Assembly: GCF_007954275.1 (NCBI RefSeq)
Contig: NZ_VOLT01000015.1
Span: forward strand, 1 to 64,000
DNA length: 64,000 nt
Source: Colwellia demingiae
Lineage (GTDB): Bacteria; Pseudomonadota; Gammaproteobacteria; Enterobacterales; Alteromonadaceae
Direction of reading: 5' to 3'
Shown here: piece by piece, positions 8,426 through 16,783 of the stretch
How the letters are laid out: each line of letters starts with the position of its first letter
Position numbering within the stretch: position 1 is the stretch's first letter
Program-made: the position numbers and the translations under genes
Notes under the pieces: model-generated
Seen by the model: only the letters and a program-made list of their open reading frames with translations
What the model was told of the DNA's origin: nothing
The model's database searches: none

Positions 8426-9384
8426 AATTTTTCCTTAATAAAAATACTATCGCGCTCATGAGGCAAATCAAATTGAGGCTTTGGACCTTTCGCAACAATT
8501 AATGAAGGATTCACTAGTGTATGGCTTGCATAATAATGTGTTTTTATATATTCCATATCGACTGTTTCAGCAATCCCCGGAACTTGGTATAACTCACGTA
8601 AATAATGACTGATATGATGAAACTCACTTAACTTGTTTCTATTACATTTGAAATGGCCATGATAAACAGAGTCAAAACGAATAAGAGTAACAAATAAGCG
8701 CCAGTCAGCCTCTGTTAAAGTGTCGTCTAATAGGTAACGTTGTGTAGCTAGCGTATTTTCAAGCCAATCTAAGTTCTCAAACAAATCATCAAATGCTGTC
8801 TCATAAGCGCTTTGGGTTGTTGCAAAACCACAGCGATAAACACCATTATTAATACTGTTGTATATTTTATCGTTGATATTATCTATATCACTACGAAGCG
8901 CTTCAGGATAATAATCATCTGTATTTTGTGTTAAGTCATTAAATGCCGTGTTAAACAGTCTAATTATTTCACTTGATTCATTATTAACAATACTTTGTGT
9001 TTTCTTATCCCACAATATAGGAACAGTGACTCGGCCTTCATAAGTTTTATCAGCCTTTAGATAAAGTTGATAAGCATAATCTAAGTTATATAATGGATCG
9101 CCTTTATCACCAAAGGTCCAGCCATTTTCTAACATTTCAGGCTCAACCACACTAACACTAATAATATCTTCTAGGCCTTTAAGGTTTCTAAAAATTAAGG
9201 TGCGATGTGCCCATGGACAAGCAAGTGAAATATACAAATGATATCTCCCTGCTTCTGGTTGATAAACATTATTACTGTCAGTTGAAATTGTATTTCTAAA
9301 GCGACTATCAGGACGTTTGAAGTTTCCTTTTGAATCTTCGTCGTACCATTGCTGAACCCACTTTCCGTTAACGATCAATCCCAT
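8422..9384 (-). CDS. Glutathionyl-hydroquinone reductase (Xi-class GST)
   Basis: A 320-residue protein of the YqjG/EcGHR family. I place the start at ATG 9384 (MGLIVNGKWVQQ) because GAGGAG lies directly ahead; the frame continues upstream to 9453 without support. The catalytic cysteine is C56 in SLACPWAHR, and the C-terminal all-helical GST domain follows from about residue 150. It reduces glutathionyl-hydroquinones to hydroquinones, using glutathione. It sits between doxX and pirin on the same strand and overlaps pirin by four bases, so the three genes form a detoxification operon. Confidence 0.93.
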   Translation of the reverse strand: MGLIVNGKWVQQWYDEDSKGNFKRPDSRFRNTISTDSNNVYQPEAGRYHLYISLACPWAHRTLIFRNLKGLEDIISVSVVEPEMLENGWTFGDKGDPLYNLDYAYQLYLKADKTYEGRVTVPILWDKKTQSIVNNESSEIIRLFNTAFNDLTQNTDDYYPEALRSDIDNINDKIYNSINNGVYRCGFATTQSAYETAFDDLFENLDWLENTLATQRYLLDDTLTEADWRLFVTLIRFDSVYHGHFKCNRNKLSEFHHISHYLRELYQVPGIAETVDMEYIKTHYYASHTLVNPSLIVAKGPKPQFDLPHERDSIFIKEKL

Positions 9385-9464
9385 GATTTTCTCCTCGATA
9401 TTGTTACAATTTTCATTGTGAATTGTTAATGCACGACGAGATACGTAGTGCATTTATAGATAGA

Positions 9465-9914
9465 TTACTTGCTTAATTTGTGATCAATCGAGTATTTACC
9501 GCCACCTTGAATTAACAAAGCAAGTGTAATGGCCAATAATGACAAGGCAAATTCGTAGCCGTTAGTAGCCATAAATAGACCATTACCGATATGAACACTT
9601 AAGATAGCGACAATCATAGTGATAGCTAATACGAAGGCTGAAGGTCTTGTGAGTAGACCAACAATAAGGAATAAACCACCGAAGAATTCAGCGCTACCGG
9701 CAAGTAAAGCCATAACGAAACCCGGAGACATACCAATAGAGTCCATCCATTGGCCAGTACCTTCTAAACCGTAACCACCAAACCAAGAAAAAAGTTTTTG
9801 CGCACCGTGAGCAGCAAATATAATTCCGGATAATACACGTAAAGGCAACGCAGATAATGTTGCTTCTGTTTTAATAATTTTGTTAAATGTTGATGTGATT
9901 TTTGATGTAGTCAT
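9465..9914 (-). CDS. DoxX-family membrane protein
   Basis: A 149-residue protein with four hydrophobic helices and the DoxX signature FAAHGAQKLFSWFGGYG (about residues 33-49). DoxX-like proteins of this type are inner-membrane proteins linked to thiosulfate:quinone oxidoreductase or oxidative-stress complexes. The exact function here is open. It is the first gene of the doxX-GHR-pirin operon. The promoter faces a decayed lysR at 10120, so the gap 9915-10119 probably contains the operator. Confidence 0.9.
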   Translation of the reverse strand: MTTSKITSTFNKIIKTEATLSALPLRVLSGIIFAAHGAQKLFSWFGGYGLEGTGQWMDSIGMSPGFVMALLAGSAEFFGGLFLIVGLLTRPSAFVLAITMIVAILSVHIGNGLFMATNGYEFALSLLAITLALLIQGGGKYSIDHKLSK

Positions 9915-10044
9915 AATATTCTCTTAGTTAGTGTTTAAAGTTAGTTTAAAAAATTTTGTTTAAAGCTGTTGAGCGGATTAATTGCTTCCTCTATTTGATG
10001 AAGCTATTGTATAGTTTGCTTTTAAAATGAATAACCCCTATATT

Positions 10045-10071
10045 TTGAACGAATCATTCAAAAATATTGAA
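10045..10071. promoter_or_regulatory. TTGAA half-site cluster in the doxX promoter
   Basis: Three half-sites lie at 10045-10049 (TTGAA), 10057-10061 (TTCAA) and 10067-10071 (TTGAA), about 130-155 bases upstream of the doxX start. The same order with nearly the same spacing occurs upstream of the intact lysR at 6074-6096. This supports binding of that LysR protein to both promoters. Confidence 0.5.
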
Positions 10072-10119
10072 CAAAAATTTAAAACGTATAATTAGCTGTG
10101 TTTTGTTATAGGAATAATA

Positions 10120-10184
10120 ATGTATAGCTCTCCACTAACATTAGAAGCACTCATAGTGCTAGACACGGTAGCTTTGCTACAGCT
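10120..10184 (+). pseudogene. N-terminal remnant of a second lysR
   Basis: ATG 10120 begins MYSSPLTLEALIVLD, closely matching the intact LysR start (MYSTPLTLDALLVLD). About 13 bases are then missing, which shifts the frame, before GGT at 10167 resumes GSFATA, equivalent to GSFAAA of the helix-turn-helix. The rest of the gene is absent. Its promoter region (9987-10120) is also paralogous to that at 6017-6145. It was probably the original divergent regulator of doxX. Confidence 0.7.
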
Positions 10185-10376
10185 GGTGATTTTGTTCCTC
10201 TTTATATTGGTTATGATCCTAAGTCTAAAGTGAAATACATCAATGTATTTGATCAAGTATTAATAAGGCTAAGAGCAACAGGTCAACTATCAAAAATATT
10301 AAAGCGTTACGGTTTCATGATTGGCAAGCGAAGAGTCTCAATTAGTTTAATGATATGTCGGCTTTTGGCTAAATGA
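10185..10376 (+). pseudogene. C-terminal remnant of a periplasmic solute-binding protein
   Basis: In the frame continuing from the lysR debris, bases 10185-10376 encode GDFVPLYIGYDPKSK...YINVFDQVLIRLRATG...ILKRYGF and then stop. The pattern FDQVL..LRATGQL.KIL..YG is typical of the C-terminal end of SBP_bac_3 proteins. There is no start or N-terminal part. A deletion seems to have fused this tail to the lysR fragment. Confidence 0.5.
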
Positions 10377-10929
10377 AGTCATAAGGTAGTCATTGATGAT
10401 AATGTCTGCATTGTCGCTGTCATTAGTAAAGCAATAGCTAACGTCAGAAATACGAACAAAATGACCATTATCCCTATGGCACTATGTGCCCCTTTGCGTC
10501 TTAGAACTATGAAAGGTTTAAAGCATAAAAGTTATGTTAATTGAATGTCTGCTTTCAGTAATTTAAATCAAGATTAAATATTGATTTTTCAAACTTCACG
10601 TTGAGAAATTGGAACGACTTTATTCTCTTCTGTATTGCTGCTTTATCGGAAGAGTTGTAGCTTTAATTTAAAGCATCAATGACTGCTGTGGTGGCAAATC
10701 GGACTATTTATTAAGATAAAGTTATGTCTAAATTAGGTCGGTTTTGTGGTATTTAGCGACATTTTAGTGATATTATTTAAGCAATAAATATTGCAAATAA
10801 AAACGCTACACATGTGCTAAAAATAAAATACAAAACCTATATAAGGTAACTGTAAGTATTTAAATTAAAATGATTAGTTTGTTTTATTGTAAGTTATTGT
10901 TAGGGCGTTAGCATACTCAAGGAGGATTG
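10377..10929. other. Gene-free accessory region with dispersed motifs and an attC-like end
   Basis: About 550 bases with no supported gene. ATGTC-N-GC-(T/A)TT motifs occur at 10355 (just before), 10402 and 10545. The end, TTGTTAGGGCGTTAGC near 10897-10912, resembles the right end of the attC site at 12201-12211 (GGGCGTTAGAC), although AGCA does not fit the RRRY core. It may mark the left border of the cassette group. Confidence 0.35.
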
Positions 10930-11556
10930 ATGTTCCCCATCGAAGTTTGGATTACATATACATTGGCGTGTTTACTTTTAGTTATTTCGCCAGGACCGGA
11001 TAATATTTTGGCTATTGGTCGAGGTTTAAGCCAAGGTAAACTTGCAGCATGTTTTTCGGGGGCGGCCTCGGGGACTGGTATTCTATTTCATATACTAACC
11101 GCGACATTTGGACTTACGTTGTTAATACAAACTTCAGAGTTAGCTTTTATTACTGTGAAATTAATAGGCGCAGGTTATCTTATTTGGCTAGGTATCAAAG
11201 TATTAAGGTCTCGAAGCCTTATAAATTTAGCACCTACTGAAAAACAGCCACTTAGTAGCATATTTGTAACTGGATTCTTATCCGCTGCACTCAACCCGAA
11301 ACCTGGGATTTTTGTTCTTGCATTTATACCGCAATTTGTGGACCCTGAGCTTGGATCAGTGACTACCCAAATGATTGTTTACGGAGTCTGGTTTGCCTTG
11401 TTAACTGCTGTCGGCTTCGCACTTATGGGCATTTTTGCATCACGATTGGCAGGTTGGCTTCATGAAAAACCTAAAATTGTAAATGGGTTAAATATTGGAG
11501 CAGGATTAACCTTTATCACATCAGGTTTAGCTATAGCAGTATTAAAGCAGCGTTAG
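10930..11556 (+). CDS. LysE/RhtB-family amino-acid exporter
   Basis: A 208-residue membrane protein with about six hydrophobic helices and the LysE/RhtB signature SPGPDNILAIGRGLSQG near the N-terminus. It also has the ALNPKPGIFVLAFIPQFV motif. The ATG at 10930 is chosen because AAGGAGG lies four bases ahead; the TTG at 10927 would be too close. The family exports amino acids such as homoserine, threonine or lysine using proton motive force; the substrate is not predictable. It lies between two attC-like sites and may be a cassette gene. Confidence 0.9.
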   Translation: MFPIEVWITYTLACLLLVISPGPDNILAIGRGLSQGKLAACFSGAASGTGILFHILTATFGLTLLIQTSELAFITVKLIGAGYLIWLGIKVLRSRSLINLAPTEKQPLSSIFVTGFLSAALNPKPGIFVLAFIPQFVDPELGSVTTQMIVYGVWFALLTAVGFALMGIFASRLAGWLHEKPKIVNGLNIGAGLTFITSGLAIAVLKQR

Positions 11557-11567
11557 TGTACTAGTAT

Positions 11568-11666
11568 GCCAACAAGAATTTAAATCGGGACTGGTAACAG
11601 CTTTTTGGGTTCTGCTGAGCTACACATTTTAGCAAATTATTATCAGCCCTATAAATGGGCGATGGC
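11568..11666. repeat. attC-like recombination site
   Basis: Starts GCCAACAAG, contains GAGCTACACATTTTAGCA, and ends in the pair GCCCTATAAATGGGC followed by GATGG where an intact attC would read GTTAGG. The ACATTTTAG block recurs in the next site (12168-12176). The layout follows marine gammaproteobacterial attC sites, but the core has decayed (GTT to GAT). Confidence 0.55.
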
Positions 11667-11712
11667 TGCTTTCGATGTTTAGCAATGTTTTCTATTTAAT
11701 AAGGAAATTAAT

Positions 11713-12147
11713 ATGAATATGATCATCAAATCTACTCTAATTGTAGTTACTGCAATTACTTCAAACTTTAGCCTGGCTAATAATATTTCACCAGACTTCT
11801 TACTCAATGAAATCGATATTTCTTATAAAAAATATGTGTACAGTTCTCTTGAAGTAGGCATTTATGCTATGGAATCAGTAATCAGACTACAAGAATCAGA
11901 TCGCTCTAGTGAACTATTACATAAAACAGGCCCAGCTAGCCTAGCATTATCATATCTTCGTCTAGGGCTTTTATATGAAAAATTAGGTTTGAATAAAGAT
12001 GCTGATAAAGTGTTTTATAAAGCAGTTACTAGCTATAAATCACAAGTTACTGATAGTGAAAACGTATCATTAATAGAATTAAAAAAATTTGTTGTTGGTA
12101 TAGATGCAAGTATCGCAGCTAACAAGAACAGCAACAAAGACACGTAA
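11713..12147 (+). CDS. Secreted small protein with TPR-like helical region
   Basis: A 144-residue protein with an N-terminal signal peptide (about residues 1-22, cleavage after SLA) and a mostly helical body. The segment SLALSYLRLGLLYEKLGLNKDADKVFYKAV looks like one or two TPR units, so protein binding in the periplasm is plausible. I do not recognise a named family. AAGGAAAT precedes the start. The gene lies between two attC-like sites, and its stop falls within the second, as expected for a cassette gene. Confidence 0.7.
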   Translation: MNMIIKSTLIVVTAITSNFSLANNISPDFLLNEIDISYKKYVYSSLEVGIYAMESVIRLQESDRSSELLHKTGPASLALSYLRLGLLYEKLGLNKDADKVFYKAVTSYKSQVTDSENVSLIELKKFVVGIDASIAANKNSNKDT

Positions 12148-12211
12148 CAGTTGGCTACATGTCGCTTCACATTTTAGTAAACAATTTTTTCCTGTTATTA
12201 GGGCGTTAGAC
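12142..12211. repeat. attC-like recombination site
   Basis: Begins ACGTAACAGTTGGC, has TCGCTTCACATTTTAG in the middle, and ends CCTGTTATTAGGGCGTTAGAC. GTTAGAC fits the integron core GTTRRRY, ACGTAAC is close to the inverse core, and TAACAG pairs with CTGTTA. It is the best-preserved site of this set. It overlaps the stop codon of the preceding gene. Confidence 0.65.
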
Positions 12212-12259
12212 GTTTATTGATTAATATCAGCAGTCATCAAATAATAAAAAGGAAAAATT

Positions 12260-12712
12260 ATGATTAGAGTTATGAGCTTTGCAATTTTTATCTTAATAGC
12301 TTCTTCTTATGTTAGTGCAGAAGAAAGCCTGGTTACACTTGAAAGTGAATACTCAGCCAAAGAAACTGCGGATAGGTTTGAGTCCATAATAAAAAGCAAA
12401 GGGTTAACACTATTTGCCAGAATTGATCACAAAAAAAATGCCTCTGGTGTTAATTTAGAACTAAGGGCAACGGAAGTTATTATTTTTGGCAACCCTAAAA
12501 TTGGTACTCCATTAATGCTGTGTGCTCAAAATGCAGCAATTGATCTTCCTCAAAAAGTTCTAATTACTGAAGATTCAGAACAAAAAGTTTGGCTCTCATA
12601 TAATAATCCTGCATACATTAAAGTACGTCATGATATTCAGGGTTGCGATAAAGTCATAAATAAAATTACAGCGGTACTTAATAAACTAAGCATTGCCGCA
12701 ACATCTAAGTAG
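12260..12712 (+). CDS. DUF302-family periplasmic protein
   Basis: A 150-residue protein with a signal peptide (residues 1-20, cleavage at SYVSA) followed by a DUF302 domain over nearly the whole mature part. The diagnostic run is IDHKKNASG...L..TEVIIFGNPKIGTPLM, then DLPQKVLI and WLSYNNP. The biochemical role of DUF302 is unknown. A good AAAAAGGAAA precedes the ATG. It lies directly after an attC-like site and is followed by half of another, so it reads as the third cassette. Confidence 0.85.
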   Translation: MIRVMSFAIFILIASSYVSAEESLVTLESEYSAKETADRFESIIKSKGLTLFARIDHKKNASGVNLELRATEVIIFGNPKIGTPLMLCAQNAAIDLPQKVLITEDSEQKVWLSYNNPAYIKVRHDIQGCDKVINKITAVLNKLSIAATSK

Positions 12713-12713
12713 C

Positions 12714-12770
12714 CAGCGTATAACAGGCCTTTTAACAAGGGACAAAACAGTTAGTGTTGCTCCAGTATCG
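12714..12770. repeat. Left half of a further attC-like site
   Basis: CAGCGTATAACAGGCC followed by AAGGGACAAAACAGTTAG resembles the left half of attC sites. GTATAAC fits the inverse core RYYYAAC apart from one base. No matching right half with GTTRRRY is visible downstream, so the site looks truncated and probably marks the end of the cassette group. Confidence 0.4.
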
Positions 12771-12908
12771 ATTATTCCAATAACCTCTTCTTAAAATTTT
12801 CTCACCGAAAGTACTAGCACTAAAGCCCTAATTCTTTTGGATTAATACTAATTATCGATTGTTAGTCATTACTTTATTAGTGATATTTGATTCACAAAAA
12901 TAATACTT

Positions 12909-13076
12909 ATGAGTACCTGTGCGATTCCTGATTCAGCCGGTTTTACTAGCACGATCGATGATTTAGTTTCTATTAACGCCCCTAAAACACTTAAAAATGC
13001 AATTGAACTGTGCTTAAAGTCTATTACCAAACTGTCAGGTGAGTTTGAGTTATTAGCTTTAAGTAATAAAAAATGA
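12909..13076 (+). CDS. Short hypothetical ORF (possible remnant)
   Basis: A 55-codon ORF starting MSTCAIPDSAGF. It has no clear Shine-Dalgarno. The composition is protein-like, with a helical C-terminal part (LKNAIELCLKSITKL). I recognise no family. It sits in otherwise empty sequence between the cassette remnant and the chemoreceptor gene, and may be debris or a real small protein. Confidence 0.25.
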   Translation: MSTCAIPDSAGFTSTIDDLVSINAPKTLKNAIELCLKSITKLSGEFELLALSNKK

Positions 13077-13137
13077 CGGTAAATTTATCTATGACCTTAA
13101 TAACATTGTCATAAACTAAACTTTGGAGTAATAACTT

Positions 13138-14640
13138 ATCAAGATTTTTTCTAACTTGAGTATTAAATTTCGATTGATCGTAATGTCGACCATTCTGGTC
13201 AGTATTGTGTTAATTGCAAAAGGAGCTTATGACTATAAAGTTGTAAAGTCCTCTTTATTAGTAGAAGCAAATAGAAGTATTACTCTAGTGTCAGAAAGAT
13301 TAAAACTGAATTTACCAGCGGCGATATGGATGGATTTATCTGAACAGATACTCAAAATAGCTTCATCTGAATTACAAACCCCTTTTGTTTACGGTATTGA
13401 AATAAAAACAGTAGACGGTGAAGTTAAATATACCAAACATAATCATGGCATAAAGGGAGCAGAAATAAAGCAACCTCTGGTACATGATGAATACGACGAA
13501 AAAACTATTGTGGGTGATATTATCATTAGCATTAATCAACAAGCGATTAATACAAAAACTCAAGCGGCATTAGTACAAATCATTATCGGTGTGGTGTTAG
13601 TGGACGTTTTACTGGTGCTTATCTTATTCATTCTTACTCGTGTCATTGTCACTAACCCGTTAAAAAAAGTTATTCTCGCTGTGACCGATATTGCACATGG
13701 TGATGGTGACTTAACTAAAAGGTTAGAAATAAACACTCAAGATGAAATGGGTGAATTAGCGGGACAAATCAATCATTTTTTTGATAAAACTCAGGCAATG
13801 ATTAATACCATTATCAGCACTGCTCAAGTCATAAGTGATACTTCAAGTGCAGTAAAATCAGATGTAAGTGAGGCTAACACATTATTTGAAAAGCAATATA
13901 TTGAAATCGACATGTTAGCGACAGCTATCACTGAAATGGCAGCCAGTACAAAAGATATTTCATTAACATCTCAGCAATCATCACAGTCAGCATTTGACGC
14001 AAAAGAACAAGCTAATGAAGTTGGTCTAGTGGTCAACAAATCGATGTTATCAGTGAATGAACTTTCTTCTGATTTGGATAATGCCAGCCAAGTGATAAGT
14101 GCACTCGCGACAACAGTTGATCAAATGGTAAGTGTTATTGATGTCATTAAAGCCATTGCAGAGCAAACTAATTTATTAGCGCTTAATGCTGCAATTGAAG
14201 CGGCGCGAGCCGGAGAGCAAGGACGTGGTTTTGCTGTCGTTGCTGATGAAGTAAGAGCTTTAGCTAGCCGAACTCAACAGAGCACCGAAGAAATTAGTCA
14301 AATGATTGCTGAATTACAACAAGGAACGAGCTCAGCTGTAGTGGTTGTACAAAACAGCAAAACCAAAGGAGAAGAGACAACTAAAATGATGCTGCATTCG
14401 GTTGAATATATTACAAAAATCATCTCAGCAAGTGATGATATCAGTGATACTTCACTACAAATTTCCACCAGTGTGCAAGAACAAAGTAGTGTGACGTCTT
14501 CTTTAGACGTTAATATCAATGGCATTGTCAGTAGTGGCCAAGAAAGTAATGGGCTTATCAATCAAATCAAAGTGAAAGCCAATGAGCTAGACGACCATGT
14601 TAATAATTTACAAACATTAACGAGCCAATTCAAAGTTTAA
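13138..14640 (+). CDS. Methyl-accepting chemotaxis protein
   Basis: About 500 residues: TM1 near the start ([17 protein letters not shown]), a small periplasmic region with [13 protein letters not shown] motifs, TM2 (about residues 145-170), HAMP ([21 protein letters not shown]) and the conserved signalling hairpin [26 protein letters not shown]. No ATG exists at the N-terminus. GGAG at 13124-13127 sits 10 bases before ATC 13138, which would give [16 protein letters not shown] 13144 is also possible and TTG 13156 is 28 bases away. An ATG may have mutated to ATC. I use 13138 with caution. It signals through CheA/CheW to the flagellar motor; the ligand is unknown. Confidence 0.85.
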   Translation: MKIFSNLSIKFRLIVMSTILVSIVLIAKGAYDYKVVKSSLLVEANRSITLVSERLKLNLPAAIWMDLSEQILKIASSELQTPFVYGIEIKTVDGEVKYTKHNHGIKGAEIKQPLVHDEYDEKTIVGDIIISINQQAINTKTQAALVQIIIGVVLVDVLLVLILFILTRVIVTNPLKKVILAVTDIAHGDGDLTKRLEINTQDEMGELAGQINHFFDKTQAMINTIISTAQVISDTSSAVKSDVSEANTLFEKQYIEIDMLATAITEMAASTKDISLTSQQSSQSAFDAKEQANEVGLVVNKSMLSVNELSSDLDNASQVISALATTVDQMVSVIDVIKAIAEQTNLLALNAAIEAARAGEQGRGFAVVADEVRALASRTQQSTEEISQMIAELQQGTSSAVVVVQNSKTKGEETTKMMLHSVEYITKIISASDDISDTSLQISTSVQEQSSVTSSLDVNINGIVSSGQESNGLINQIKVKANELDDHVNNLQTLTSQFKV

Positions 14641-14740
14641 CCGTTAAATGTGGTACTTCTTGTAGTACATCACCAGTAAATAGATGACCTGAATAGATTG
14701 AAATATTTAAGTCATCTTAGATCAAATTATAGGTTATTTA

Positions 14741-15130
14741 ATGATTTTCATGGAACATGGTTTATTTGAGGTCAAAATTGAAGGCAAGTTATTGCTAGTC
14801 GATGCAACAGGGCCTTTTAATAAAGAATTGCTAATACAATATGAAAAGGCTCTAGATACCTGCATCCGCACTTTGGAAGTATCTGAGTGGAATCAAGTCA
14901 TCACACTTCATCAATTAAGCTTATTTACGCCTGAAGCAGAACAAGTACTAACTAACACGGTGATAAATAGAAGATCAAGAGGGCTGATAGCCTGTGCGAT
15001 AGTATTGATGAATGTTGAAGGAGAATCATTAATAAAAACTCAAATGAGCCGCTGCTATGACCATGCACGCGTAAAACACAACTACACTGCATCAATTCAT
15101 GATGCTAATAAATGGTTTTTAACGTTATAA
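14741..15130 (+). CDS. Conserved hypothetical protein, STAS/SpoIIAA-like fold possible
   Basis: A 129-residue soluble protein with no signal peptide or membrane segment. The pattern HGLFEVKIEGKLLLVDATGPFNKELL...VITLHQLSLFTPEAEQVL suggests an alternating beta/alpha SpoIIAA- or STAS-like fold, which I infer only from the pattern. ATG 14750 (MEHGLF) is an alternative start. It follows the chemoreceptor by 100 bases on the same strand and may be co-transcribed, but a function in signalling is not shown. Confidence 0.6.
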   Translation: MIFMEHGLFEVKIEGKLLLVDATGPFNKELLIQYEKALDTCIRTLEVSEWNQVITLHQLSLFTPEAEQVLTNTVINRRSRGLIACAIVLMNVEGESLIKTQMSRCYDHARVKHNYTASIHDANKWFLTL

Positions 15131-15270
15131 AAGTTGCACTGGAATAAATCTATACCGGTTTACCAATCAAGGTTCATATTTTAGAGTGTTTGAACAGTTT
15201 CAATACAAGGCGTTACGAACTATAAAGGAATTAACTTAGTTTTGACTGTAATGGATAGAGCTAGGTAGAT

Positions 15271-15861
15271 TTATTTGAGCTTATTTCGAATACGACTTAG
15301 CGCTATTGGGGTAATACCAATATGCGAGGCGATCATTTTAAGCGATATTTTGTTACGTAGTTGTGGGTTCATATCTAAAAAAGTTAAATATCTCTGCTCA
15401 GCACTTTGTTGTACAAAAGCAAATTCACGTTCTTCTTTTTTAATGAACATGTTTTCAAGTAAGTGGTTGTACGCGGCCATAAATCCGGGTTGCGATTGCA
15501 TTTTTTCAAAAAAAACATGCCATTCAAATTCCAAACAAATCACATCATCTAAAGCTTCGATACTAAACAGGGCATCTACATTTCTTGTCATCGCCCGAGT
15601 TGACCCACTAATACCGGGTGCAAAAGCGAAAGACTGAGTGAATTCTTTGCCTTCAGCAGAAACACTCATGTAACGAACCATACCTTTGATTAGAAAAAAT
15701 AACTTAGGCGCGGGTTGTCCTTGAGTAATTAATTGCTGACCTTTTTTATAATGTTTGAGTTTGCCTTTAAGACCAAACTTATCAAAATTAGCTGTATCAA
15801 TATTCAGGTTGCTACCTGAAAAGAATTGGATAAAGTCTTCCATATGAATTTGCAGGCTCAT
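15271..15861 (-). CDS. Crp/Fnr-family transcriptional regulator
   Basis: A 196-residue protein with a cyclic-nucleotide-binding-type beta barrel (about residues 25-125, KKGQQLITQGQPAPKLFFLIKGMVR) and a C-terminal helix-turn-helix (about 168-195, KMIASHIGITPIALSRIRNKL). Cysteines needed for an Fnr iron-sulfur cluster are absent. The helix-turn-helix is short, as in many Bacteroidetes/gamma Crp-like proteins that regulate a neighbour. The DMT exporter and arylamine acetyltransferase genes lie immediately upstream on the same strand. Confidence 0.85.
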   Translation of the reverse strand: MSLQIHMEDFIQFFSGSNLNIDTANFDKFGLKGKLKHYKKGQQLITQGQPAPKLFFLIKGMVRYMSVSAEGKEFTQSFAFAPGISGSTRAMTRNVDALFSIEALDDVICLEFEWHVFFEKMQSQPGFMAAYNHLLENMFIKKEEREFAFVQQSAEQRYLTFLDMNPQLRNKISLKMIASHIGITPIALSRIRNKLK

Positions 15862-15898
15862 GTATTTACGCTATCCATTTATTGTGTTCCAAAGGTAA

Positions 15899-16774
15899 TT
15901 ACTGATGTTTAGGGGAGATCAAATAAAGCGCTAGAAAGGTTAACATTATTCCTGGTACCGCGCTGTATAGTTGAGACATATTTGTTACCCCTTGCGGTAT
16001 AAGTACAATACTTGGAATTAAATAGGTGAAACCTAAGAGGCGATTAGGACCCACTTTTTTTAATAAATGTTGTTGTAAGAAAAAAGTTGCGATAGTGGTA
16101 AATAACGTTAAATATAATAATGCTTTCCAGAACTGATCTTGTTGCCAAGCTATATTATTTAAGTCTCCAAAAAACACTAAAAATGGCAATAAAATTAAGC
16201 TACCTAGTAGCATAATATAAAATGCTCCTAACATTGGCTGAACGTCAGTTGCCCACTTTTTGATTAAAATCACGTGTAAAGCTAAACAACAGCAAGCGAC
16301 TAAAAATATACTATCGCCGAGTCGCCATTCTACCAAGACTAATTTATCTTGTGTAAACGCCACTAATACCCAAATGGCACCTAGTGTGCCAATCAAGAAG
16401 CCGGCTATTTGCTTGTTAGGTGTTACGAGTTTAAGACCGATATAAGTTAGTACTACGCTGATTAAAGGCAGCAGGGTATAAATAACCGAAGTACGCATAG
16501 CATTGGTGGTTTTTAGTGCCTCAAATAACCCAATAAAGAATAGAACTAAAAATAAACTGATGACGCTATAGCGTAGCAATATTTTGTAGTTCAATTGTTT
16601 AATGAATGCTTTCCCTATAAAGGGCATCATCAATAATGTTGCCAATATAAACCTTAATGCTGTACTTGCAATAGGATTAGCATAAGGGAGTAATTGCTCT
16701 GAAACGACAAATGAAGATGCCATTAAACTAACCCAAAGCAGTAAAGTAAAATTATCAATTATTGTAGATTTCAT
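15899..16774 (-). CDS. EamA/DMT-superfamily transporter
   Basis: A 291-residue membrane protein with about ten hydrophobic helices in two EamA repeats. The N-terminal MASSFVVSEQLLPYANPIASTALRFI matches RhaT/YdcZ-type drug/metabolite exporters. Substrate is unknown; amino acids, drugs or small metabolites are exported by relatives. It ends 37 bases before the Crp-like gene and starts 10 bases after the acetyltransferase stop, so nat-eamA-crp look like one transcription unit from the promoter near 17650. Confidence 0.88.
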   Translation of the reverse strand: MKSTIIDNFTLLLWVSLMASSFVVSEQLLPYANPIASTALRFILATLLMMPFIGKAFIKQLNYKILLRYSVISLFLVLFFIGLFEALKTTNAMRTSVIYTLLPLISVVLTYIGLKLVTPNKQIAGFLIGTLGAIWVLVAFTQDKLVLVEWRLGDSIFLVACCCLALHVILIKKWATDVQPMLGAFYIMLLGSLILLPFLVFFGDLNNIAWQQDQFWKALLYLTLFTTIATFFLQQHLLKKVGPNRLLGFTYLIPSIVLIPQGVTNMSQLYSAVPGIMLTFLALYLISPKHQ

Positions 16775-16783
16775 CTGCTTTTA

